A stretch of DNA of 64,000 nt from Bacillus sp. UNC438CL73TsuS30 (GCF_000482325.1 NZ_KI535296.1:386854-450853), one strand, 5' to 3'. Positions 35,229 through 43,290 are shown, counted from the stretch's first letter. A program made the numbers and translations. The notes: generated by a model from the sequence alone, not told the origin.

Positions 35229-35685
35229 CCCGATAGGCGACAGTTAGAAGGAATTCCTGGTGGAGTTTGTCGCCAATGGGCTTGATAGGCGACAATTAGA
35301 AGGAATTCCTGTGGAGTTTGTCGCCAATAGGCTTGATAGGCGACAGTTAGAAGGAATTCCTACTGGAGTTTGTCGCCAATAGCCCCGATAGGCGACAATT
35401 AGAAGGAATTCCTGTGGAGTTTGTCGCCAATAGGCTTGATAGGCGACAGTTAGAAGGAATTCCTAGTGGAGTTTGTCGCCAATAGGCTTGATAGCGACAA
35501 TTAGACTGAATTCCTGTGGAGTTTGTCACCAATAGGCTTGATAGCCGACAGTTAGAAGGAATTCCTGTGGAGTTTGTCGCCAATAGGCTTGAAAGGCGAC
35601 AGTTAGAAGGAATTCCTACTGGAGTTTGTCGCCAATAGCCCCGATAGGCGACAATTAGAAGCAATTTTAGCTAGATTTTGTCGCC
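35229..35685. repeat. Tandem array 3: nine 51-52-bp units, GGCGACA / TGTCGCC
   Basis: GGCGACA-type heptamers occur at 35236, 35288, 35339, 35391, 35442, 35493 (one G lost), 35544 (one change), 35595 and 35647. Each is followed by 24-25 nt containing the palindrome AGGAATTCCT (lost in the last unit), then TGTCGCC, then about 13 nt. Units alternate between GTTAGAAGG and AATTAGAAGG openings, and between the spacers GGCTTGATA and GCCCCGATA, which points to duplication of multi-unit blocks. The heptamers are those of array 2 but the inner segments are unrelated. The region 35686-35784 after it shows no gene. Confidence 0.94.
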
Positions 35686-35784
35686 GATAGCCTCAAAAGC
35701 AACAACGACCTCTGATCCCATAAACACTTGTCTAATAGGGGCACTTCCCAAAATCCGTCCCTACCCAATCACCATCGCTTTTAG

Positions 35785-35814
35785 TGCTATGTCCACCAGT
35801 TCAAGCATACACAT
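35785..35814 (+). promoter_or_regulatory. Candidate SigE sporulation promoter of yunB
   Basis: GCTATGT, 14 nt, then CATACACAT resembles the mother-cell SigE pattern (about ATA at -35 and CATACA-T at -10). B. subtilis yunB is known to be SigE dependent. It lies 21 nt before the start codon. Confidence 0.5.
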
Positions 35815-35835
35815 AGCTTGTAAGGGGGGATTTTT

Positions 35836-36639
35836 TTGGCAAAATTTCGTCCGCGATATAAGCGTAAGGGACCACTGCCTCTCCGCTATGTGATGCTGCT
35901 CTCATTTGTCTTTTTTCTCTTCTCTTCTGCACTTGGCTTATGGATGATCAACAAAGGGCTAGAACCAACATTAATGAGATATGCTGAGTCCCAGACCAGA
36001 AAAATAGCTGCATCTGTGATCAATAACGCCATCACGAAAAAAACAGTGGATGTTGGGGATGTGATTGGAATTGAACCTGGGACAAATGGAAACGCACAAA
36101 GCGCCTATTTGAAAACAGAATTAATTAACCAAAAATTATCGGAAATTACCAGTCAGATACAGAAAAATTTGTCGCGAGCGGAAAAGGGAGATGTCGATTC
36201 ACTTGAACAATTAACAGATGTTGAAATCGAAAAAGAATCAACCGAAAAAACGGATGGGATTGTTTGGTATGTACCCTTAGGGCAGGCAACCAATCTTGCT
36301 CTATTTGGTAACTTGGGTCCAAAAATACCGGTAAGATTTCATGCTATTGGGGATGTGCGCCCGGATGTTAAAATTTCTACAGAGGCATTGGGAATTAACA
36401 ATACATGGATTAAGGTGAACATCCACCTAGAGGTAGCCGTTCAAATTATTACACCATTTGCAACGAAAATTACCAAGCTCACTCAAAATATCCCCGCTGG
36501 AGGAAAACTAATCGAGGGTAAGGTTCCGCAATTCTATAACAGTGGAGGCGGTTTGATGCCATCCATTCAATTACCGGATTCAACAAACAGTAACAAAACC
36601 ACTACCACTAAAGAAGAGAAAACTAAATCCAAAAAATAA
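35836..36639 (+). CDS. yunB: Sporulation protein YunB
   Basis: 267 residues: a basic N-terminus, one membrane anchor (about residues 18-38), then an extracytoplasmic domain with DVGDVIGIEPG, IPVRFHAIGDVRPD and QIITPFATKI, the conserved YunB/Yif-like core; the tail is rich in Ser/Thr/Lys. YunB is needed for efficient sporulation in B. subtilis and is related to the forespore-engulfment machinery. The start is TTG 35836 after AAGGGGGGA. Confidence 0.9.
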   Translation: MAKFRPRYKRKGPLPLRYVMLLSFVFFLFSSALGLWMINKGLEPTLMRYAESQTRKIAASVINNAITKKTVDVGDVIGIEPGTNGNAQSAYLKTELINQKLSEITSQIQKNLSRAEKGDVDSLEQLTDVEIEKESTEKTDGIVWYVPLGQATNLALFGNLGPKIPVRFHAIGDVRPDVKISTEALGINNTWIKVNIHLEVAVQIITPFATKITKLTQNIPAGGKLIEGKVPQFYNSGGGLMPSIQLPDSTNSNKTTTTKEEKTKSKK

Positions 36640-36675
36640 AAGGACTGTCTTTTAGCGGACAGTCCTACCTTCTTT
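36634..36675. terminator. Bidirectional terminator between yunB and lytH
   Basis: A perfect 9-nt stem AGGACTGTC / GACAGTCCT with an 8-nt loop. T-rich sequence follows on both strands (TTCTTTTTCTT on plus, TTTTATTTTTT on minus). Confidence 0.85.
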
Positions 36676-37660
36676 TTCTTATTTTAATTTTTTCCTGGCG
36701 TTCCCACATGGCTAAATGCGGGTATGGATCAAATGACCATTCGGTGAGTCCATTGTCTTTATACATCCCATAGTGTAAATGTGGAGGGAATTTACCGGAT
36801 GTTCCTGGAGGCCCGTAACCAGAGCTTCCAACACTGCCAATGACCATTCCCGGTTCGACCACCTGACCAACGGATAAATCCTTTGCAAATCCATTTAAGT
36901 GAGCAAAATAATGATACGTATTATTTATGTCACGGATTCCAATTCGCCAGCCGCCAAATTTATTCCATCCCTTCATTTCTACAATCCCATACTTGGTTGC
37001 CCTGACAGGGACACCGTAACCGGCAAAAATGTCGGTACCTTCATGGATTCTTCGTCCACCCCAGCCTCGTGCATCGCCCCATGTACTGCGATAGCTGTGA
37101 TTAGCACGAATCGGCATTGGAAATGCTTGGTCATCAAGGTTTAGTCTTCCAAAGTGACGGTAGACCTTAGCCTTTCCCGCAATGATTCCAACCGTTTTAT
37201 CACGATGATAATAATTCCACAGGCCAATCTTAAGATTATCCTCATCCAAGCCATAATAAAGAAGGTAATGGGCAAATGTATATAAAACATCTTCATCATT
37301 TTTACTATCCGCTTTTCCATCTCCATCCCCGTCGACGCCCAATCCATTAAAAAGCTGAATTGTTGCAGGATTTTGGTCTGATGGGTTAGGGTTTGTAAGA
37401 CCTGCCCATTTTTCAGGGCTGATATAAATCGCAATCACACTTTCTGCTTTCGGCAAGTCTCTACGGACTTGACGGATACTTCTTTCATATTGATCAATGG
37501 CAGCAAGGTAGTACCAAGGAATCTGTGTAATCGTTTCAACCTTTTTGTAAAGTTTCATTCTTTCCTGGTATACATCAGGTTCTTTCGCATGAGCATCCCT
37601 GACAGCAAATGTAGAGGAAAAGAATAAAAGGAAAGTTCCAATTATCAGAGCTGCCCGCAC
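36665..37660 (-). CDS. lytH: Spore cortex peptidase LytH (M23 family)
   Basis: 331 residues. A signal peptide (about 1-25) precedes a lytic-transglycosylase-like helical region and a C-terminal M23/LytM zinc peptidase domain with RIHEGTDIFA (His, Asp), YHYFAHL and PPHLHYGMY as metal-site motifs. In B. subtilis LytH cuts L-Ala-D-Glu to make the single-alanine side chains of spore cortex, late in the mother cell under SigK. CATAAACTA at 37692-37700 (minus strand) matches the SigK -10 form, but no well-spaced -35 is visible. Start ATG/GTG near 37660 after AAGGAGGATT. Confidence 0.9.
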   Translation of the reverse strand: MRAALIIGTFLLFFSSTFAVRDAHAKEPDVYQERMKLYKKVETITQIPWYYLAAIDQYERSIRQVRRDLPKAESVIAIYISPEKWAGLTNPNPSDQNPATIQLFNGLGVDGDGDGKADSKNDEDVLYTFAHYLLYYGLDEDNLKIGLWNYYHRDKTVGIIAGKAKVYRHFGRLNLDDQAFPMPIRANHSYRSTWGDARGWGGRRIHEGTDIFAGYGVPVRATKYGIVEMKGWNKFGGWRIGIRDINNTYHYFAHLNGFAKDLSVGQVVEPGMVIGSVGSSGYGPPGTSGKFPPHLHYGMYKDNGLTEWSFDPYPHLAMWERQEKIKIRKRR

Positions 37661-37862
37661 AGGAATCCTCCTTCCAATTAATGTACAACATTAGTTTATG
37701 ATTCTTTAGCCATTTCATAATGGTTAATAAATGGTAATGATGTTTTTCGGTTGTAATGTTCACTAAGTGCCTCTTAGGCTTGTCCTTCGTTGCTCTGTAT
37801 GTTAAAGTGACAACTGAGAGAACTCATTTATTATAAATATTTGTAGCTTAGGGGTGGAATGC

Positions 37863-38780
37863 GTGAGCACAAAAGAACCAAATTTAAGAAAGCCGGAATG
37901 GCTAAAAATAAAATTAAATACAAATGAGCATTATACTGGCTTAAAAAAAATGATGCGTGAAAAGAGCCTTCACACCGTTTGTGAAGAAGCGCGCTGCCCG
38001 AATATTCATGAATGCTGGGCAGAAAGAAGAACGGCTACCTTTATGATTCTTGGAGATGTTTGTACCCGGGCATGCCGCTTCTGTGCGGTTAAAACAGGTC
38101 TGCCAACTGAATTAGATTGGCAAGAGCCGGAAAGAGTAGCTGATTCAGTTCAGCTAATGAACTTAAAGCATGTCGTCGTAACAGCTGTAGCCAGGGATGA
38201 CTTAAAGGACGGCGGTGCTGCAGTGTTTGCAGAAACCGTAAGGGCCATCCGTAGAAAAAATCCGTTTACCAGTATTGAAGTTCTGCCTTCAGATATGGGT
38301 GGTAAGGAAGAAAATTTAAGAATCTTGATGGATGCAAAGCCAGATATTTTAAATCACAATATCGAGACCACCAGACGTTTGACTCCAAGTGTAAGGGCAA
38401 GGGCTAAGTATGATCGCTCATTAGAATTTTTACGTCGTGCAAAAGAAATGTATCCGGAAATTCCAACCAAATCAAGCCTAATGATTGGTCTTGGGGAATC
38501 AAAGGAAGAAATTCTTGAAGTTATGGACGATTTAAGAGCAAACCAAGTAGATATTATGACCATTGGCCAATATTTACAGCCAACGAAAAAGCATTTAAAG
38601 GTTCAGAAATATTATAGCCCTCAGGAATTTGAAGAATTACGACAAATCGCCATGAGTAAAGGCTTCAGTCATTGCCAGGCAGGGCCGCTTGTCCGTTCAT
38701 CCTACCATGCAGATGAACAAGTAAATGAAGCGGCAAAACATAAACAAGCTTTAGGTGAGCAAGAAATAAAAGAAGCATAA
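37863..38780 (+). CDS. lipA: Lipoyl synthase LipA
   Basis: A 305-residue radical SAM enzyme that inserts two sulfurs into octanoyl groups. Radical SAM cluster: C67, C71, C74 (in CTRACRFC). Auxiliary cluster consumed as sulfur source: C40, C45, C51 (CEEARCPNIHEC). Near-identical in motif layout to B. subtilis LipA. GTG 37863 is chosen because AGGGGTGG lies just upstream; GTG 37854 is within that site. It depends on Fe-S clusters from the suf system, and GcvH is its classic substrate in this family. Confidence 0.96.
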   Translation: MSTKEPNLRKPEWLKIKLNTNEHYTGLKKMMREKSLHTVCEEARCPNIHECWAERRTATFMILGDVCTRACRFCAVKTGLPTELDWQEPERVADSVQLMNLKHVVVTAVARDDLKDGGAAVFAETVRAIRRKNPFTSIEVLPSDMGGKEENLRILMDAKPDILNHNIETTRRLTPSVRARAKYDRSLEFLRRAKEMYPEIPTKSSLMIGLGESKEEILEVMDDLRANQVDIMTIGQYLQPTKKHLKVQKYYSPQEFEELRQIAMSKGFSHCQAGPLVRSSYHADEQVNEAAKHKQALGEQEIKEA

Positions 38781-38821
38781 AAAAAGAGTTCAGTCGAATT
38801 AAACGGCTGAACTCTTTTTGT
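38781..38821. terminator. Bidirectional terminator between lipA and yutC
   Basis: AAAAAGAGTTCAG / CTGAACTCTTTTT with extra pairing toward a 7-nt loop; T-runs on both strands. Confidence 0.9.
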
Positions 38822-38824
38822 TAT

Positions 38825-39454
38825 TTAATGCATTTTATGGTCATCAGAAGTTAAACCATTTTCATCTTCACTATCACTTAAGCGGTTTCCTTGTGGAGAG
38901 TCTTTCATTTGTCTGATAACATAGTTAATCGAATGTCTGGCGTTTTTGTTTCTTGCATCCATATGCGAAAGGTTTTCGACATCACGCATTAGAACTTTTT
39001 TATCAGTAACATATACATGGTAGTATCGTGGAACAACTGACATGGCTGTTCTTTTTACCTGATCCGCGGTTAAATTACGATCCTTGGAATCGGTTGTGTA
39101 GGCAACCAATACCTCCTGATCGGTTACCAATGTAGCGACATCATGGACATTCGGCAGGTCTGTACTATATTTACTAATAATATTTGCTAACTGCTCACGG
39201 TCAAGAGCAGTGTAATGAGTATTTGCCGTTTTATCATTCATGAGTGGACTTTTTTGATGGCGGACATACCCGAAATCATTACTCACATTTCGAACGCTCC
39301 GGCCAGCTCCCTCATTATAAAGCTCAGTCCTTTTATTGTTTACATTAATGGAATTTCCGCTTTCCTCGTAGACATCCCGGTTATTCATATCCTTCGAGCA
39401 GCCTGTTATGGTTGTAATCGTACATAACCCAAGGATGATCATCAACTTTTTCAA
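38825..39454 (-). CDS. yutC: YhcN/YlaJ-family sporulation lipoprotein YutC
   Basis: 209 residues. A lipoprotein signal ends in the lipobox ITGC (Cys about 19), followed by the YhcN/YlaJ domain with ANIISKYSTDLPNVHDVATLVTDQEVLVAY. Members sit in the spore inner membrane and influence germination. TTG 39454 has AAGGAGGTG 6 nt upstream; an in-frame GTG 39463 lies inside that site and is rejected. The C-terminus is acidic. Confidence 0.85.
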   Translation of the reverse strand: MKKLMIILGLCTITTITGCSKDMNNRDVYEESGNSINVNNKRTELYNEGAGRSVRNVSNDFGYVRHQKSPLMNDKTANTHYTALDREQLANIISKYSTDLPNVHDVATLVTDQEVLVAYTTDSKDRNLTADQVKRTAMSVVPRYYHVYVTDKKVLMRDVENLSHMDARNKNARHSINYVIRQMKDSPQGNRLSDSEDENGLTSDDHKMH

Positions 39455-39567
39455 ATTAAACACCTCCTTTTTTTAGAATTGCCAGAAGGAGGATTTTTTT
39501 TCTTAGTAATTCATGGTGAATCGGTTATAATGGGAAGTAGGATTGGCTGGTAAAATGAGGTGATAAC

Positions 39568-39843
39568 ATGATTGTAATGAACAATACGATTTATGAAATG
39601 GTCGAGGAATACCGTAATGGATATAACGAAGAAGCTTTTAAGGCAAGATATAGTGATATTTTATCCAGGTATGACTATGTTGTCGGAGATTGGGGCTATG
39701 GGCAGCTCCGTTTAAAAGGATTTTTTGATGACCAAAATCAAAAGGCGACGTTTGATACAAAAATAAGCACACTTAGCGAATATATATATGAATACTGTAA
39801 TTTCGGATGTGCTTATTTCGTTTTGAAAAAAGTGAAAAAATAA
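39568..39843 (+). CDS. yutD: YutD-family protein
   Basis: A 91-residue small protein with the YutD core YDYVVGDWGYGQLRLKGFF and EYCNFGCAYFVLKK. Conserved in bacilli; function unproven, although YutD-like proteins have been linked to transcription-associated roles. GAGGTGAT precedes ATG 39568. Confidence 0.88.
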   Translation: MIVMNNTIYEMVEEYRNGYNEEAFKARYSDILSRYDYVVGDWGYGQLRLKGFFDDQNQKATFDTKISTLSEYIYEYCNFGCAYFVLKKVKK

Positions 39844-39878
39844 GCAAAAGGACCCTCAAAAAAGGGCCCTTTTGCTTA
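39842..39878. terminator. Bidirectional terminator between yutD and the DUF3905 gene
   Basis: AAGCAAAAGG / CCTTTTGCTT plus inner CCCT / AGGG pairing around a 6-nt A loop. Confidence 0.85.
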
Positions 39879-40169
39879 TTCATTCATGGAGTACGGAGGC
39901 TGGGCATCGGTATCTGGATCATCATGCGGTGGATGTGCCGGATCCATTCCCTGCCGCGGTAAATCTTCATGCAATGATTTGAATTCCCAGTTAAAAGCTG
40001 AATAACGGCGCTGTCCTTCTTTCCATGGAGTACTCTTATTCTGTACGGGATCATTTACTCGGAAAGTTGAGCCATAGGGTCCTTCTGGAAACTCTTGAGC
40101 GGTCAAATAATTTTCCCGCTTTTCCACTGTTGATATTTCTGTATATTTTTCCGCATCCTTTTTAGACAT
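39876..40169 (-). CDS. Small cytosolic protein, probably DUF3905
   Basis: 97 residues, soluble and rich in Pro and charged residues, with YTEISTVEKRENYLTAQEFP, STPWKEGQRR, FKSLHEDLPRQG and HPPHDDP. I recall this pattern from Bacillus proteins labelled DUF3905; no function is known. The start is ATG 40169 after AAGGAGTGAGG; an upstream in-frame start would add 19 hydrophobic residues that overlap the binding site. Confidence 0.65.
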   Translation of the reverse strand: MSKKDAEKYTEISTVEKRENYLTAQEFPEGPYGSTFRVNDPVQNKSTPWKEGQRRYSAFNWEFKSLHEDLPRQGMDPAHPPHDDPDTDAQPPYSMNE

Positions 40170-40234
40170 GTACCTCACTCCTTTTATCGTTAGTATGATA
40201 AAAGAAGTTCCTAAACATAATATCAATTTTTTGG

Positions 40235-40501
40235 TTAAACGATTTCAGAAAGGAAAGATCTTAATTCCTCTGCATCCTCTTCATTTAATTGAAAAGCGAA
40301 TTCTAAATATCCTTCTTCTTCCAGGTCATCATGTCCAATAATGGCAAAACGGTTCCCTTGCATATCAAGGACAAGATGTTTACCATAATGACGACTTGTT
40401 TGGACAATCGCTAGATCAAAACGCTGGTTTTCACCCACAAAACTGACAAATCTCGTTCTTGTATTTTCTGTATCATCATATAAGAAAAATCGTTCATTCA
40501 T
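40235..40501 (-). CDS. DUF3055 family small protein
   Basis: 88 residues, acidic, with RFFLYDDTENTRTRFVSF, GKHLVLDMQGNRFAIIG and a C-terminal helix NEEDAEELRSFLSE. This matches DUF3055 as I remember it; function unknown. AAAGGAGACC precedes ATG 40501. It lies 66 nt upstream of the DUF3905 gene on the same strand and may share its transcript. Confidence 0.7.
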   Translation of the reverse strand: MNERFFLYDDTENTRTRFVSFVGENQRFDLAIVQTSRHYGKHLVLDMQGNRFAIIGHDDLEEEGYLEFAFQLNEEDAEELRSFLSEIV

Positions 40502-40625
40502 AAAACGGTCTCCTTTATTCATAACTTTTTTCGACACTCCCCTAATCATATCAAATATATAGTAATAAAGGGAGTAATGTTTTTAATAATTAAAATGTCA
40601 TGAAAAGACAAAAGGTGCCAAAATG

Positions 40626-40634
40626 TGGTATAAT
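40626..40634 (+). promoter_or_regulatory. Extended -10 promoter of the EAL gene
   Basis: TGG-TATAAT is a consensus -10 with the TGn extension. The -35 is weak (AAGACA at 18-nt spacing), as is common for extended -10 promoters. It lies 43 nt before the start codon. Confidence 0.6.
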
Positions 40635-40676
40635 TGAACTAATCACGTATGTTGACTTTTGAGAGGAATGAATGGA

Positions 40677-41975
40677 ATGGTCCGTTGTTACATTGAAAAA
40701 GCTAAACGTGTAATACAATGGGGAAAGCTCCTTTTACCTCTTGCGTCCATACGATATTATCCCCCTCAATTTAATTTGCGCAACCCAGTATTGGAAGGCG
40801 TTTCTGCTGCATTTAAAGCAAGGCATGATGTAGCGGTAGTTGTTTTTACCATAAAAAATTATAATGAATTGTCAGAAGCGGAGGGAAACTTTCATTCCTC
40901 TCCATTTATAAAAAAAATGAAACGAGTTTTTCAGAACTGTATTGAAAAAGAAATGGAAAAAAGTGATGTTATTGCCCTTCATGACTATTATGAAGATGGC
41001 ATTACCTTAATGATTAAGGTGGACTATGAACGGCATAGCCTTTCGGAAATTGATGAACTTGTGAATAAAATTATCCAAGAAGTGGAACGTAATCTTCTCC
41101 AGGAAAATCCACCAGTCAGACCTGTTTTTGATGGCGGTTATATGTTCGTGGAGAAACATAATTTTTCGATTCAAAGCTCCATTGAAAGGGCTCATCGCCA
41201 AGCAATTGCAATGGCGGAACGAAAGATAGATGCAGAGTTGAATGAAATGATTTTTACGTTTAAGAAAATCATCTCTAAAAGAGAAATTTACCTATGGGCA
41301 CAGCCGATTATTGATGTGGCAACAAGCGAAATTCACGCTTGGGAAATGCTGACACGTGGTCCTCAAGGGGTATTAGAGGATCCTTTTCCGCTTTTTTCTG
41401 TTGCCAGACAGACAGGAATGCTATATGACCTTGAAATGATTATTTTCGAAAAGATTTTTCAACAATTAAAGGCAACAAAAAGCAGGGAAAATATTTTTGT
41501 GAACTGTACGCCGCTGACGCTTGGAAATATCCGATTTCCTCGTGATATCAAACAGTTACTTGAACAATATAGAAGAATTTCCCCCAAACAAATTACGTTT
41601 GAAATAACTGAACATGATTCAATTGATGGGGTTGAAAACTTTTCCTATAATCTTAAGGTCTTACGGTTAATGGGATTTCGATTTGCTGTTGATGATACTG
41701 GAGCAGGTTATAATAGTTTAAATACGATTAGTGAAATCATGCCTGATATCATTAAAGTGGATCGTTCCGTGATTGAGAATATCCACAAAAGTCCTGTAAA
41801 GGAATCCATGTTGAAGGGATTATTACTCGTGGCACGAGAAGCAGGGTCGTTAGTGGTAGCCGAAGGTATCGAAAATGAAGAGGAAGCCTCTGTATTAACG
41901 CGTAATAAGGTTGATTTAGCCCAGGGATACTATTATGCTAGACCTACCGCACTTGTGAAAGGAATTGCAACATAA
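40677..41975 (+). CDS. Cyclic-di-GMP phosphodiesterase-like protein: degenerate GGDEF-like N-half plus EAL domain
   Basis: 432 residues, no clear membrane segment. Residues about 205-425 form an EAL domain. The motif is E-M-L in AWEMLTRG (E223) rather than E-A-L. The other catalytic signatures remain: VNCTP (Asn), FEITEHD (Glu), VDDTGAGY (Asp-Asp), IKVDRS (Lys), VAEGIE (Glu) and LAQGYY (Gln), so hydrolysis of c-di-GMP is plausible. Residues about 40-195 have a strand/helix pattern like GGDEF, with HDYYEDGI where the signature should be, so no cyclase activity is expected. ATG 40677 is chosen because GAGAGGA lies 9 nt upstream. It precedes yutE by 28 nt. Confidence 0.85.
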   Translation: MVRCYIEKAKRVIQWGKLLLPLASIRYYPPQFNLRNPVLEGVSAAFKARHDVAVVVFTIKNYNELSEAEGNFHSSPFIKKMKRVFQNCIEKEMEKSDVIALHDYYEDGITLMIKVDYERHSLSEIDELVNKIIQEVERNLLQENPPVRPVFDGGYMFVEKHNFSIQSSIERAHRQAIAMAERKIDAELNEMIFTFKKIISKREIYLWAQPIIDVATSEIHAWEMLTRGPQGVLEDPFPLFSVARQTGMLYDLEMIIFEKIFQQLKATKSRENIFVNCTPLTLGNIRFPRDIKQLLEQYRRISPKQITFEITEHDSIDGVENFSYNLKVLRLMGFRFAVDDTGAGYNSLNTISEIMPDIIKVDRSVIENIHKSPVKESMLKGLLLVAREAGSLVVAEGIENEEEASVLTRNKVDLAQGYYYARPTALVKGIAT

Positions 41976-42003
41976 GAGAAGCGGAAACAAGGAGTGGACA
42001 ATC

Positions 42004-42441
42004 ATGTATTTTGTTGATAGGGAAAAAATTGAAGCCATTTTAGTTTTTTTTGAAAAGCAAATTAGCCTTTTTTTAAGCCAGAAAAATTGGTCATCGCCAA
42101 TTGAAAAGGCTGCTCTCGAACGGTTGACGCAGATGATGCTCGAGTCCGTACTGGATGTCGGCAATTCGATGATTGATGGATTTATTATGCGTGACCCTGG
42201 CAGCTATGAAGATATTATTGAAATTCTTACAGACGAAAAGGTAATTTCTGCAGAAAACGGCAATCGTCTTAAGATTCTCATTCAATATCGAAAATCTCTT
42301 GTGCAAAATTATACGGAAATCAATCATGATGAACTGTTAAAACAATTTTTAGAGAACATCGAAGCATTACACCAATTTTCGGCCAATGTCCGAGAATACA
42401 TTGTAAATGAACTGGGTCCCGTCTCAGCATTTAAAAATTAA
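42004..42441 (+). CDS. yutE: DUF86 / HepT-like protein YutE
   Basis: A 145-residue all-helical protein of the DUF86/HepT fold. HepT toxins use R-x4-H-x-Y; here the site reads R96-KSLV-Q101-N-Y103, with Gln in place of the catalytic His. There is no MntA-type nucleotidyltransferase antitoxin gene beside it. I recall B. subtilis YutE having the same Gln, so this looks like a fixed, non-toxin branch. AAGGAG precedes ATG 42004; the longer frame from 41965 overlaps the EAL gene and lacks a site. Confidence 0.85.
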   Translation: MYFVDREKIEAILVFFEKQISLFLSQKNWSSPIEKAALERLTQMMLESVLDVGNSMIDGFIMRDPGSYEDIIEILTDEKVISAENGNRLKILIQYRKSLVQNYTEINHDELLKQFLENIEALHQFSANVREYIVNELGPVSAFKN

Positions 42442-42445
42442 TTAT

Positions 42446-42470
42446 AAGACCGTCATTCGCGGTCTTTTTC
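42446..42470 (+). terminator. Terminator after yutE
   Basis: AAGACCG / CGGTCTT with a 7-nt loop and following T residues, 4 nt after the yutE stop; yutF follows 23 nt later on the same strand, so read-through may occur. Confidence 0.82.
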
Positions 42471-42492
42471 CTATTTAAGGAAGGAGTATCTA

Positions 42493-43257
42493 ATGAAAAA
42501 ATATCAAGGTTATTTAATTGATTTAGATGGTACGATGTACAAAGGAACAGAGCGAATCGAAGCGGCTGCCGACTTTGTCAAAAAACTAGCAAACAAAGGA
42601 ATCCCTTATTTATTTGTAACCAATAATTCTTCACGAACCCCAGCGCAGGTTGCGGAAAAACTACGTGGATTTGATATTCCTGCAGAAGAACATCAAGTGT
42701 TTACAACTAGCATGGCAACGGCTAATTATATTTACAGTCAAAAGCCAGATGCTTCAGTTTATGTGATTGGTGAGGAAGGAATCCAAACGGCCATAAAAGA
42801 AAAAGGATTTCTAACTGCATCCGAGATTGCTGATTTTGTGGTGGTAGGAATTGATCGAGCAATTACCTATGAAAAATTAGCAGTTGCCTGCTTGGCTGTA
42901 AGGAATGGGGCTGTGTTTATTTCTACCAACGGCGATATTGCACTTCCGACAGAGCGAGGATTGCTGCCTGGGAATGGTTCATTGACCTCCGTCATTTCCG
43001 TATCAACCCAGACAAAGCCAATTTTTATTGGGAAGCCTGAATCGATTATTATGGAGCAGGCACTAAAGGTGTTGGGGACGGCCCAAGGCGAGACCTTAAT
43101 GGTGGGGGATAACTATGATACAGACATCATTGCGGGAATGAGCGCCGGCATGGATACTTTGTTAGTACATACAGGCGTTACCACAAAAGAATTGCTCGCC
43201 GGATATGACCGCAAACCAACCTATGTGGTGGATACACTAGACCACTGGGAACCATAA
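42493..43257 (+). CDS. yutF: HAD-IIA family phosphatase YutF
   Basis: A 254-residue HAD hydrolase of the NagD-like subfamily. Motif I is LIDLDGTMYKG (nucleophile and acid Asp), motif II FVTNNSSRT, the cap domain is type C2, and motifs III/IV are IGKPES and MVGDNYDTDI. Likely a small-molecule phosphatase (nucleotides or sugar phosphates). AAGGAAGGAG precedes ATG 42493. Confidence 0.92.
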   Translation: MKKYQGYLIDLDGTMYKGTERIEAAADFVKKLANKGIPYLFVTNNSSRTPAQVAEKLRGFDIPAEEHQVFTTSMATANYIYSQKPDASVYVIGEEGIQTAIKEKGFLTASEIADFVVVGIDRAITYEKLAVACLAVRNGAVFISTNGDIALPTERGLLPGNGSLTSVISVSTQTKPIFIGKPESIIMEQALKVLGTAQGETLMVGDNYDTDIIAGMSAGMDTLLVHTGVTTKELLAGYDRKPTYVVDTLDHWEP

Positions 43258-43290
43258 AAAAGGATGGAAGAATTCCATCCTTTTTATTCT
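43256..43290. terminator. Bidirectional terminator between yutF and yutG
   Basis: AAAAAGGATGGAA / TTCCATCCTTTTT around a 3-nt loop, with T-runs on both strands. Confidence 0.92.

Noticed and set aside
35347..35664. Minus-strand frame over array 3 with repeats like IPSNCRLSSLLATNSTG
   Set aside because: It is a translation of the 51-52-bp repeat. I recall similar hypothetical proteins in Bacillus databases, and these are probably artefacts of the same kind.
30114..35685. CRISPR array (regular repeats with a constant period)
   Set aside because: The segments between the heptamers are nearly identical from unit to unit instead of unique spacers, the conserved heptamers are far too short to be CRISPR repeats, and no cas genes are present.
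41965..42003. Upstream extension of yutE
   Set aside because: It overlaps the EAL gene and has no ribosome binding site, while ATG 42004 has AAGGAG.
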